Assembly: GCF_000159955.1 (NCBI RefSeq)
Contig: NZ_GG696005.1
Coordinates: 1 to 11,955 of the forward strand
DNA from: Paenibacillus sp. oral taxon 786 str. D14
GTDB taxonomy: Bacteria > Bacillota > Bacilli > Paenibacillales > Paenibacillaceae
Length of the DNA: 11,955 nucleotides
Reading direction: 5' to 3'
Shown: piece after piece, positions 1 through 7,100 of the stretch
Layout: every line of letters starts with the position of its first letter
Numbering within the stretch: the stretch's first letter is position 1
Notes under the pieces: model-generated
The model's database searches: none
Told to the model about the DNA's origin: nothing
The model's input: only the letters and a program-made list of their open reading frames with translations
Position numbers and translations under genes: made by a program

Positions 1-458
1 GCCTCCGTTACGAGCCGGAGCGCGCCGAGCTATGGCTGGCATTGGGTCGGGCGCTGGCCCAAGCCGAACATCCCGCCGCTGCCCAGGCGCTGCGGCAGGG
101 CATCGAGCTGAACCGGTACGACCGGGTTAAGCAGACGGCGGCGCTGCGCGAGCTATGGGAGCTGGCGCAGCGCTTGCGGGCGAGCGGCCAACTGCAACAG
201 GCCGAAGCGGTGGCGTCGGCCGGGGCCGACTTATACGCGCGCTTCCTGCGTTTGGCAGGGAGCGTCGCCGCCAACCCGGCGTTGCGTAACGACCGGGACT
301 TTCGGTTGACGGAAGAAGCCATAACGCTGGGGCGGGAGCTGCAGCAGCAGGCTCACCTTTATACAGGCGATGCCACCTCTATCCCCCAAACGCCGCGCGA
401 AAAGCAGAGGACAACGCTTCGCGATCAACCTCCCACAGCTCAGCCAGCTCGGCGCTGA
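1..458 (+). CDS. C-terminal fragment of a TPR-like protein (possibly an O-antigen ligase family protein)
   Basis: The reading frame is open from the window edge (first full codon at base 3) to TGA at 456-458, giving 151 visible residues; the start lies outside. The fragment is alanine/leucine-rich and helical. A segment with TPR spacing reads AELWLALGRAL, then a second helix ending GIELNRYD, and a second helical pair follows (LRELWELAQRLRASGQL, then QQAEAVASAGADLY). It then reads NPALRNDRDFRLTEEA, which resembles the end of TPR-tailed O-antigen ligase/polymerase-like proteins I recall from Paenibacillus; that assignment is from memory. TPR repeats mediate protein contacts, so the catalytic part, if any, is missing here. 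The last ~35 residues are proline/glutamine/arginine-rich and lie antisense to the neighbouring minus-strand gene, so they may be a run-on tail. GC content is well above the rest of the window. Confidence 0.6.
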   Translation, partial: LRYEPERAELWLALGRALAQAEHPAAAQALRQGIELNRYDRVKQTAALRELWELAQRLRASGQLQQAEAVASAGADLYARFLRLAGSVAANPALRNDRDFRLTEEAITLGRELQQQAHLYTGDATSIPQTPREKQRTTLRDQPPTAQPARR

Positions 459-690
459 CGGCTTCATCCCACCAATCCGCCAGCAGCTTGCGGTTGTTGA
501 TGTTTTCGCCGATCCACAGCAGATTGCCAATCACCTTTTTGTAATATAATGCTTCGCCTTCCTTGACTCGGTCCTCCGGAAGATAAACGCCAAGCCGCTT
601 AATCGTCCGGTACAGCTCTTTGCTGCAGCTGCGGCGGATTTTGCGGGGATTCGGGAGGGAAGTTTGATGTTTCGCCGGGAAGTTTGCCAT
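379..690 (-). CDS. Small conserved-looking protein of unknown function, 103 aa
   Basis: The start was set at ATG 690-688 because an AAAAGGAGG ribosome binding site lies 11 bases upstream (701-710 on the plus strand). An in-frame ATG at 720 has no such site. The stop is TAG at 381-379. The protein is soluble, with no membrane segment or signal peptide. Its basic N-terminal third (NPRKIRRSCSKELYRTIKRL) is followed by LGVYLPEDRVKEGEALYYKKVIGNLLWI and a tryptophan/acid-rich C-terminal part (ADWWDEAVSAELAELW). I recall similar short proteins in Paenibacillus genomes, sometimes labelled 'dehydrogenase', but no nucleotide-binding motif is visible and the length is too short for that fold, so I assign no function. 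It overlaps the convergent TPR gene by 80 bases and is divergent from the DedA gene. Confidence 0.7.
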   Translation of the reverse strand: MANFPAKHQTSLPNPRKIRRSCSKELYRTIKRLGVYLPEDRVKEGEALYYKKVIGNLLWIGENINNRKLLADWWDEAVSAELAELWEVDREALSSAFRAAFGG

Positions 691-784
691 GGCAGAAGTC
701 GCCTCCTTTTGCTCCAGCATATGCGGGCGGATTTCCCGAAGTCACCGGTGCGGCGAGCTGAAGTAGAACGCATGTCCATGGCTA

Positions 785-793
785 TGATAGAAT
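785..793 (+). promoter_or_regulatory. Possible extended -10 promoter element for the DedA gene
   Basis: TG-A-TAGAAT at 785-793 fits an extended -10 box (TGn plus a five-of-six match to TATAAT). It lies about 70 bases before the GTG start of the DedA gene. The best -35 candidate, TAGAAC at 764-769 (18-base spacer), is poor. The element lies between two divergent genes; no convincing promoter for the minus-strand gene was found. Confidence 0.3.
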
Positions 794-860
794 AGACTGA
801 GATTGAAGGCAGTTTAAAGCTGGCTTCAGGACAGAAGTTAACTGGAAAGAGGACGAAGCT

Positions 861-1472
861 GTGGATTGGATATCAAATCTAGTGGGCGTATTATTGGATT
901 GGGTACAACAATTAGGGTATATGGGGATTATGCTGGGGCTCATGATCGAGATCATCCCCAGCGAAATTGTGCTGGCCTACGGCGGTTATCTCGTGCATCT
1001 CGGACATATTAATTTCATCGGGGCCGTCTTCTTTGGCACAGTAGGCGGTGTCATTGCTCAGTTGTTTATTTACTGGATTGGACGATATGGCGGCCGGCCG
1101 ATTTTGGAGAAGTATGGGAAGTATATTTTGATTCAGAAGAAGCATATCGACGCATCTGAAGCCTGGTTTCAGAAATACGGTCCCGGGGTTATCTTTACGG
1201 CGCGGTTTATCCCGGTGGCCCGGCATGCCATTTCCGTTCCTGCCGGCATCGCGAAAATGCCGGTGGGCAAATTCCTGCTGCTGACGACCCTAGCGGTCAT
1301 TCCGTGGTCGGTGCTGTTCGTATATTTGGGAATGCTGCTCGGTGAACAGTGGCAGCATGTCGACGAGAAAGCAGGTCCTTATATCATGCCGATTTTGCTG
1401 GGCGCTTTGGCGCTGTTAATTGTGTACTTGGTCGTCAAATCGTTCAGCAACCGAAGAAAAGGCGGTGCCTAA
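861..1472 (+). CDS. DedA-family (VTT/SNARE-associated domain) membrane protein
   Basis: A 203-residue multi-pass membrane protein, a normal length for the family. It has the DedA hallmarks: an acidic re-entrant segment near the N-terminus (E30, then PSE at 33-35, followed by GGYLVHLG), a glycine-rich helix (GTVGGVIAQLFIYWIGRYGG, 59-78), and the signature around 109-133 with ARFIPVAR and SVPAGIAKM (R115, P118, R121). Two hydrophobic helices follow (about 136-161 and 172-193), then a short basic tail, RRKGGA. Family members include undecaprenyl-phosphate flippases (UptA) and factors for membrane-potential maintenance and antimicrobial-peptide resistance. Recycling of the lipid carrier for cell-wall synthesis is a reasonable but unproven role here. 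The start is GTG at 861, with GAGGA 8 bases upstream. The next gene begins 134 bases downstream with no clear terminator between, so co-transcription is possible. Confidence 0.93.
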   Translation: MDWISNLVGVLLDWVQQLGYMGIMLGLMIEIIPSEIVLAYGGYLVHLGHINFIGAVFFGTVGGVIAQLFIYWIGRYGGRPILEKYGKYILIQKKHIDASEAWFQKYGPGVIFTARFIPVARHAISVPAGIAKMPVGKFLLLTTLAVIPWSVLFVYLGMLLGEQWQHVDEKAGPYIMPILLGALALLIVYLVVKSFSNRRKGGA

Positions 1473-1606
1473 GTCGATAAAATCCGTATGAAGCCATATA
1501 CCAAACGGATGGGCATAGTGAATTGGCGATGAACTTAAAGAGAGGAGGCGGAGTAAGCGAAGAAGCCCGTAAGGTTGGCTGCAACGCTTATTCCGAAGGA
1601 TACATC

Positions 1607-2233
1607 ATGCTGAAAATCGAGAGTTTTTCCTTAGGCCCCTTGCAGACGAATGCGTATTTGTTGCGGGGAGAAGACGAGAACCGTGCGATCATTATCGATC
1701 CTGGCTCGAACCCGGGGCCGCTGTTGCGCAGAATCGAAGGGTTGGAGATTGAGGCGATTTTGCTCACTCATGCTCATTTTGACCATATCGGCGGTTTGGA
1801 CCAGATTCGGAAGGCTAAGAATTGTCCGGTCTATGTGCACCCGCTGGAAAGCGATTGGCTGACGACGCCAAAGCTGAACGGTTCCCTGATGTGGCCGGAG
1901 GCCGGACCGCCCATCTCCACAGATCCGGCGGAATTCGATCTGGCTGAAGGGCAGAAGCTTCACCTGATCGGGCATGAGTTCACCGTATTTCATACGCCGG
2001 GGCATTCCCCAGGCAGCGTGAGCTTCCTGTGCGGGGATGATCTTTTTTCAGGGGATGTGCTGTTCCGTCTTGGCGTAGGGCGCACGGATTTACCGGGAGG
2101 CCGTGAAGCGGACCTGTTTAACTCGATTCGCGGGAAGCTGTTCCAGCTGAAGGATGAGGTTAGAGTTTATCCCGGGCATGGTCCCCAAACGACCATCGGC
2201 TACGAACGGCAGAACAATCCGTACGTCTCTTAG
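1607..2233 (+). CDS. Metallo-beta-lactamase-fold hydrolase (glyoxalase II-like, YqgX type)
   Basis: A 208-residue cytosolic MBL-fold protein with every dinuclear zinc ligand expected of the glyoxalase II branch: THAHFDH at 54-60 (H55, H57, D59, H60), H133 in TPGHSPGS, D150 in FSGD and H191 in YPGHGP. The length and the opening KIESFSLGPLQTNAYLL match the small YqgX/GloB-like hydrolases of Bacilli, which lack the C-terminal glutathione-binding extension of true glyoxalase II. The likely reaction is hydrolysis of a thioester or related ester; the substrate cannot be read from sequence. I chose ATG 1607 because GAAGGA lies 7 bases upstream and the homologous region begins there. The frame stays open back to TTG 1523, and a GGAGG at 1542-1546 lies inside that extension, but no start codon follows it at a usable distance. 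Confidence 0.92.
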   Translation: MLKIESFSLGPLQTNAYLLRGEDENRAIIIDPGSNPGPLLRRIEGLEIEAILLTHAHFDHIGGLDQIRKAKNCPVYVHPLESDWLTTPKLNGSLMWPEAGPPISTDPAEFDLAEGQKLHLIGHEFTVFHTPGHSPGSVSFLCGDDLFSGDVLFRLGVGRTDLPGGREADLFNSIRGKLFQLKDEVRVYPGHGPQTTIGYERQNNPYVS

Positions 2234-2298
2234 AGAGTCGATGAAACCCTAATCATGGCGTTTGTGCAAAAAAAATCGACGAAATAGTACAAAAATAG

Positions 2299-2327
2299 TG
2301 GACAAAAGTGCAACCCTTTGATAGGAT
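2299..2327 (+). promoter_or_regulatory. Possible sigma-A promoter upstream of a short hairpin transcript
   Basis: TGGACA (2299-2304) and TAGGAT (2322-2327) are separated by 17 bases. The -35 box matches five of six consensus bases and the -10 box four of six. TATACT at 2327-2332 is an alternative -10 but gives a 22-base spacer. It lies about 65 bases downstream of the MBL hydrolase and about 35 bases before a terminator-like hairpin. Confidence 0.4.
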
Positions 2328-2334
2328 ATACTTA

Positions 2335-2400
2335 TTAAAACATTGTAACTTTTGCGAAGCACGCAAGCTGCGGAAATGATCCCGGTTTGCGTTCTTTTTT
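2335..2400 (+). ncRNA. Candidate short untranslated RNA (about 65 nt)
   Basis: If the promoter at 2299-2327 is active, transcription would begin near 2333-2336 and stop at the hairpin ending about 2400. The product would be a ~65-nt RNA with a short single-stranded head and a terminator hairpin. It contains no ribosome binding site or useful reading frame. The same layout could be an attenuator for the gene at 2585, but the separate promoter at 2499-2528 makes that less likely. It does not match any RNA family I recognise. Confidence 0.25.
2361..2400 (+). terminator. Rho-independent terminator
   Basis: ACGCAAGCTG (2361-2370) pairs with CGGTTTGCGT (2383-2392), a 10-bp stem containing G-U pairs, with a 12-base loop. 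TCTTTTTT follows at 2393-2400, and a second T-run lies at 2405-2410. It could end the DedA/MBL transcript, although it lies 128 bases past the MBL stop, or a short RNA starting near 2335. Confidence 0.65.
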
Positions 2401-2498
2401 ATGCTTTTTTGGGCTTGAACCAATGTCGGCGTGAACGAGATGTACTTCATGAAGCGAATCTGCATAAGCTATTCATATCCGGGATTCCGGGGTAGAAC

Positions 2499-2528
2499 TT
2501 GACCAATCTCCGTCTCTTTTAGTAGGAT
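2499..2528 (+). promoter_or_regulatory. Probable promoter of the 127-aa gene
   Basis: TTGACC (2499-2504) and TAGGAT (2523-2528) are separated by 18 bases, and TTATAT at 2528-2533 is adjacent. The predicted start leaves a leader of about 50 bases ending in a GGGAGGT ribosome binding site at 2573-2579. Confidence 0.5.
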
Positions 2529-2584
2529 TATATAAAGCAATACAAGTTGATGATTAGCATCCAAATAAATCAGGGAGGTAGACG

Positions 2585-2968
2585 ATGCTTCATTTGGGAG
2601 AGAAAATTGTTATCGTCGGTGATGCTTTTGAGCAGAATCTTCCTGTTGGGGAATATGGCTACGTTATTGCTTACGACCGCAATCCGGACAATGCTTTTGA
2701 CTATGTCATCCGGTCTCCGAAGACGGGGCGGAATTATTTCGTTCCTAAGAGCGATATAGAATCCGAAAGTCGGCTGATCGAGCAAGCAGCGGAACGCGCG
2801 ACACAGGAAGCTTTGATCGATTACGCGCTGGCTACGCATAATGAGAAGCTGTTTCGGCAAATCATGAACGGCGAAGACAGCGATGCAGACGGGCAGCAGG
2901 AACCAACAAAGGAAGTAATGTCCCAAGCAGAGTTCATTAAACAAGTGAACCTGCGGGCATGGATATAA
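2585..2968 (+). CDS. Conserved-looking soluble protein of unknown function, 127 aa
   Basis: ATG 2585 follows a strong GGGAGGT site with 5-base spacing. Residues 1-58 look like a small beta-barrel (KOW/SH3-like alternation of strands: GEKIVIVGDAF, GEYGYVIAYDR, FDYVIRS, RNYFVPKSDI), which could bind nucleic acid or protein; this is inferred from pattern only. Residues 60-95 form a charged helix (ESRLIEQAAERATQEALIDY and onward), then a variable acidic/glutamine-rich linker (96-112), then a short tail, AEFIKQVNLRAWI. I recall similar proteins in Paenibacillus, some labelled 'ATPase', but no Walker A or B motif is present, so I reject that label. It has its own promoter and terminator and appears to be a single-gene unit just upstream of gatCAB. 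Confidence 0.75.
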   Translation: MLHLGEKIVIVGDAFEQNLPVGEYGYVIAYDRNPDNAFDYVIRSPKTGRNYFVPKSDIESESRLIEQAAERATQEALIDYALATHNEKLFRQIMNGEDSDADGQQEPTKEVMSQAEFIKQVNLRAWI

Positions 2969-2973
2969 GAAGG

Positions 2974-3005
2974 GAGTCGGCTACAGGCCGGCTCTTTTTC
3001 TTTTT
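2974..3005 (+). terminator. Rho-independent terminator of the 127-aa gene
   Basis: GAGTCGGCT (2974-2982) pairs with GGCCGGCTC (2986-2994) across a 3-base loop, with two wobble pairs. TTTTTCTTTTT follows at 2995-3005. It begins 6 bases after the stop codon. Confidence 0.88.
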
Positions 3006-3052
3006 GCCGGGGAGGGATCCGCCTCCTTATAGCTCCTTTCCGCTTTAACGGA

Positions 3053-3081
3053 TTGAATTGAACCGGAATCTACAATATAAT
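3053..3081 (+). promoter_or_regulatory. Promoter of the gatCAB operon (upstream)
   Basis: TTGAAT (3053-3058) and a perfect TATAAT (3076-3081) are separated by the ideal 17 bases. This is a good sigma-A type promoter about 75 bases before gatC. Confidence 0.65.
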
Positions 3082-3101
3082 TTTATTCAATTGTACAAGC
3101 A

Positions 3102-3110
3102 TGGTAGAAT
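3102..3110 (+). promoter_or_regulatory. Possible second (extended -10) promoter for gatCAB
   Basis: TGG-TAGAAT at 3102-3110 is an extended -10 box. The sequence 17 bases upstream (TTTATT, 3082-3087) is a poor -35. Transcription from here would start about 40 bases before the gatC ATG. It may act with, or instead of, the upstream promoter. Confidence 0.35.
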
Positions 3111-3155
3111 GTACGAATAGTGCGGGAACGCATGACTAAAGGGAGGCATCTAAGC

Positions 3156-3443
3156 ATGAGTATCCAGACGAAGGACGTTGAACACGTGGCGAGACTGGCC
3201 CGTTTGCACTTGACCGACGAAGAGCGGGACATGTTTACGGAACAATTAAATGCGATTTTACAATACGCGGAGAAGTTAAACGAACTGAATACAGACGATA
3301 TCGCGCCGACCACGCATGTGCTGCATCTCAGCAACGTCATGCGGGAGGACGAAGTGAAGGAAAGCCTGCCGCCGGAGAAGGTATTCCGCAACGCACCGGA
3401 GGAGGAAGACGGTCAGTTTAAGGTTCCGGCCGTACTGGAATAG
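3156..3443 (+). CDS. gatC: Asp-tRNA(Asn)/Glu-tRNA(Gln) amidotransferase subunit C
   Basis: A 95-residue protein, the usual GatC length. It opens MSIQTKDVEHVARLARLHL, the family's N-terminal helix, followed by the second helix (DEERDMFTEQLNAILQYAEKL) and the extended C-terminal segment that wraps between GatA and GatB (IAPTTHVLHLSNVMREDEV, then NAPEEEDGQFKVPAVLE). GatC stabilises the GatCAB complex, which converts misacylated Glu-tRNA(Gln) and Asp-tRNA(Asn) to the amidated forms in the cytosol. The start is ATG 3156, with GGGAGG 10 bases upstream; an in-frame GTG at 3120 lacks this site and precedes the conserved region. It is first in the gatC-gatA-gatB order typical of Bacilli, 65 bases before gatA. 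Confidence 0.96.
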   Translation: MSIQTKDVEHVARLARLHLTDEERDMFTEQLNAILQYAEKLNELNTDDIAPTTHVLHLSNVMREDEVKESLPPEKVFRNAPEEEDGQFKVPAVLE

Positions 3444-3508
3444 GTTATCCGCCTAAATGAACCAATCGACTAGAACGAACTTGAGTAAATAAAAGGAGGA
3501 AGCTTAGA

Positions 3509-4963
<1,455 letters not shown>

Positions 4964-4996
4964 GTTCCATAACAAAGTTTTGCAGGAGGATAGGCC

Positions 4997-6436
4997 ATGT
5001 CAACATCCAAATATGAAACGGTGATTGGGTTGGAGGTGCACGTGGAGCTGCATACGAAATCGAAAATTTTCTGCGGCTGCTCCACGGAGTTCGGCGCCCC
5101 GCCTAATACGCATACCTGCCCGGTGTGCCTGGGGCATCCCGGCGTATTGCCGGTGCTGAACCGCCAGGCCGTCGACTACGCGATGAAAGCCGCGATGGCG
5201 CTGAATTGCGAAATCGGCGATGTCTGCAAGTTTGACCGGAAAAACTATTTCTACCCTGATTCGCCTAAAGCGTATCAGATTTCCCAATACGATCAACCAA
5301 TTGGCAAGAACGGATACATCGATATCGAAGTGGACGGGAAGACGAAACGGATTGGCATTACCCGTCTGCATCTGGAGGAGGACGCCGGCAAGCTGACGCA
5401 CGTGGACGGCGGGTACGCTTCGCTGGTGGACTTCAACCGCGTGGGCACGCCGCTCGTGGAAATCGTGTCCGAGCCGGACATTTCCTCGCCGGAGGAAGCG
5501 CGGGCGTATCTGGAGAAGCTGCGGGCGATCATGCTGTACTGCGAGGTTTCCGACGTGAAAATGGAGGAAGGCTCGATGCGCTGCGACGCCAACATCAGCT
5601 TGCGGCCGTGGGGTCAGAAGGAGTTTGGCACACGCGCCGAGCTCAAGAACATGAACTCGTTCCGCGGCGTGGTTCGCGGTTTGGAGTATGAACAGCTTCG
5701 CCAGGCTGAGATTCTGGACGAAGGCGGAGAGGTTGTGCAGGAGACACGCCGCTGGGACGAGGCCCAAGGCAAAACGTTCTCGATGCGCGGCAAGGAAGAA
5801 GCCCACGACTATCGCTATTTCCCGGATCCTGACCTGGTTACTCTTCACATTGATCAGGAGTGGAAGGACCGGATCCGCGCGTCGATTCCGGAATTGCCGG
5901 ATGCCCGGAAGGCTCGTTACACTTCGGAATACGGCTTGCCGGAGTACGATGCCGGCGTCATTACGTCCTCCAAAGCGCTGGCCGACTTATTCGAAAGCAG
6001 CCTTGAGTATACGAAGGACGCCAAAGCGGTGTCGAACTGGATCATGGGCGATCTGCTCGGCTACCTGAACAGCAACTCGCTGGAATTGTCCGACGTGAAG
6101 CTGACCGGACAAGGTCTCGGCGAGATGATCGGCCTGCTGGAGAAAGGCACCATCAGCTCCAAGATCGCCAAAACGGTATTTAAGGAAATGCTGCAAAGCG
6201 GCAAGCTGCCGCAGCAGATCGTTGAGGAGCAAGGGCTTGTGCAAATCAGCGACGAAGGAGCGATCATGGCGATCGTTCAAGAGGTCGTTGCGAACAACCC
6301 GGCCTCCGTGGAGGACTACAAAGCAGGCAAGGAGAAGGCCATTGGCTTCCTTGTCGGCCAAGTCATGAAGCAAAGTAAAGGGAAAGCAAACCCGGGGCTG
6401 GTCAACAAGCTTCTGGTGGAAGTACTGAAGGGCTAG
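4997..6436 (+). CDS. gatB: Asp-tRNA(Asn)/Glu-tRNA(Gln) amidotransferase subunit B
   Basis: A 479-residue protein of standard GatB length. It opens with the family block [20 protein letters not shown] and carries the CxC...CxxC zinc motif (C26, C28, C41, C44, the last two in [10 protein letters not shown]). The kinase-like catalytic cradle follows, with [19 protein letters not shown], the block [11 protein letters not shown], and [15 protein letters not shown]. From about residue 330 comes the helical C-terminal YqeY-like domain that binds tRNA ([27 protein letters not shown], ending [10 protein letters not shown]). GatB phosphorylates the misacylated tRNA side chain and amidates it with ammonia from GatA. 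ATG 4997 is preceded by GCAGGAGGATAGGCC. The gene is 33 bases after gatA and 9 bases before the next gene. Confidence 0.98.
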   Translation: MSTSKYETVIGLEVHVELHTKSKIFCGCSTEFGAPPNTHTCPVCLGHPGVLPVLNRQAVDYAMKAAMALNCEIGDVCKFDRKNYFYPDSPKAYQISQYDQPIGKNGYIDIEVDGKTKRIGITRLHLEEDAGKLTHVDGGYASLVDFNRVGTPLVEIVSEPDISSPEEARAYLEKLRAIMLYCEVSDVKMEEGSMRCDANISLRPWGQKEFGTRAELKNMNSFRGVVRGLEYEQLRQAEILDEGGEVVQETRRWDEAQGKTFSMRGKEEAHDYRYFPDPDLVTLHIDQEWKDRIRASIPELPDARKARYTSEYGLPEYDAGVITSSKALADLFESSLEYTKDAKAVSNWIMGDLLGYLNSNSLELSDVKLTGQGLGEMIGLLEKGTISSKIAKTVFKEMLQSGKLPQQIVEEQGLVQISDEGAIMAIVQEVVANNPASVEDYKAGKEKAIGFLVGQVMKQSKGKANPGLVNKLLVEVLKG

Positions 6437-6445
6437 GGGCAGCTG

Positions 6446-6904
6446 GTGATCAAGCGACTCACGCTAAGTGACACCGATATTGTGGAACAGCTCTGGAGCT
6501 TGCAGCATTCGGCTTACCGGCTGGAGGCTCAGGCTATTGGTCTGACGGAGATGCCGCCGCTGCCGGATACGTTTGACTCCATCCGCACGAGCAGGGATGT
6601 GTTTATCGGTGAGCTGTCGGAGGACGGGGAGCTGCTAGGGGCAATCGCGGTCCGCGATGAAATGCCCGGAAGTATGGAGATCACCCGATTAATGGTTCAC
6701 CCAAACCATTTGCGTCAAGGAATTGGAGCCAAGCTGTTGCAGTATGTCCTGACCAACCATCTGGACAAGCAGGAGTTTACCGTAACGGCCAGTCCGCAGA
6801 ACGCCCCTGCCGTTGCGCTGTACCGCAAGTTTGGCTTTCGTCCGGTGCGGTCCGTCCAATCTGCATCTGGCGTAGAATTGATGATATACCGACTGAATCA
6901 GTAA
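6446..6904 (+). CDS. GNAT-family N-acetyltransferase
   Basis: A 152-residue single-domain GNAT protein. Motif A, which binds the acetyl-CoA pyrophosphate, is clear: ITRLMVHPNHLRQGIGAKLL, with R90-Q91-G92-I93-G94-A95. Motif B (NAPAVALYRKFGF, 119-131) also matches, with the tyrosine typical of the general acid at 126. The substrate cannot be told from sequence. The start is GTG 6446, only 9 bases past the gatB stop and with a weak GGGGCAG site, suggesting translation linked to gatB. It is last in the gatCAB transcript, directly before a strong terminator. A link to translation (for example acetylation of an aminoacyl group or a ribosomal protein) is only guilt by association. Confidence 0.93.
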   Translation: MIKRLTLSDTDIVEQLWSLQHSAYRLEAQAIGLTEMPPLPDTFDSIRTSRDVFIGELSEDGELLGAIAVRDEMPGSMEITRLMVHPNHLRQGIGAKLLQYVLTNHLDKQEFTVTASPQNAPAVALYRKFGFRPVRSVQSASGVELMIYRLNQ

Positions 6905-6912
6905 AGAGATTC

Positions 6913-6959
6913 AAGCACGCTTTCAAACCGGATGGCTAAGGTTTGAGGGCGTGCTTTTT
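6913..6959 (+). terminator. Rho-independent terminator of the gatCAB-GNAT operon
   Basis: A 17-base arm (6913-6929, beginning AAGCACGC) pairs with 6940-6956 (ending GCGTGCTT), including two U-G pairs in the middle. The loop is 10 bases and the T-run lies at 6955-6959. It starts 9 bases after the GNAT stop. Confidence 0.9.
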
Positions 6960-7011
6960 GATTAATCAAGCACGGATACCGCAGGTTATGGAGGGACCAG
7001 TTCCTTCCACG

Positions 7012-7040
7012 TTACAGAATAAGTTCGTATCGGTTATGAT
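7012..7040 (+). promoter_or_regulatory. Possible promoter of the DUF4097 membrane protein gene
   Basis: TATGAT (7035-7040) is a five-of-six -10 match about 60 bases before the ATG. The -35 position at 17 bases is TTACAG, which is weak, so an activator or another sigma factor may be involved. An 8-bp hairpin (6989-7009) lies immediately upstream. Confidence 0.33.
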
Positions 7041-7100
7041 TAAGGAAAAGAGAGATTCGCGTTGGATGAAGCCCAACAGAGATAGAAAGAGGTGGGGGAA

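Larger units (their letters stand above)
2234..2584. other. Gene-free stretch between the MBL hydrolase and the 127-aa gene
   Basis: This 351-base AT-rich stretch has no credible coding frame. In order it holds: a loose inverted repeat GTCGAT/ATCGAC (2240-2245 with 2275-2280); a possible promoter (2299-2327) inside an imperfect inverted repeat (CAAAAGTGCAA and TTGTAACTTTTG); a hairpin with T-tract (2361-2400); about 100 bases in which I see nothing recognisable; and a second promoter (2499-2528) placed to drive the following gene. Confidence 0.6.

Noticed and set aside
1541..1550. Strong AGAGGAGG ribosome-binding-like sequence upstream of the MBL gene
   Set aside because: No ATG, GTG or TTG follows at 5-13 bases, and the conserved part of the protein starts at ATG 1607, which has its own site.
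2253..2465. Minus-strand 70-codon frame in the gap before the 127-aa gene
   Set aside because: No plausible ribosome binding site, no recognisable domain, and it runs across the promoter and terminator signals.
5000..5848. Long minus-strand frame (282 codons) inside gatB
   Set aside because: Histidine/arginine/leucine-rich shadow of gatB codons, with no supporting signals.
6911..6974. Direct repeat TCAAGCACG at 6911-6919 and 6966-6974
   Set aside because: The first copy is part of the terminator stem; two 9-base copies alone do not support a repeat element or attachment site.
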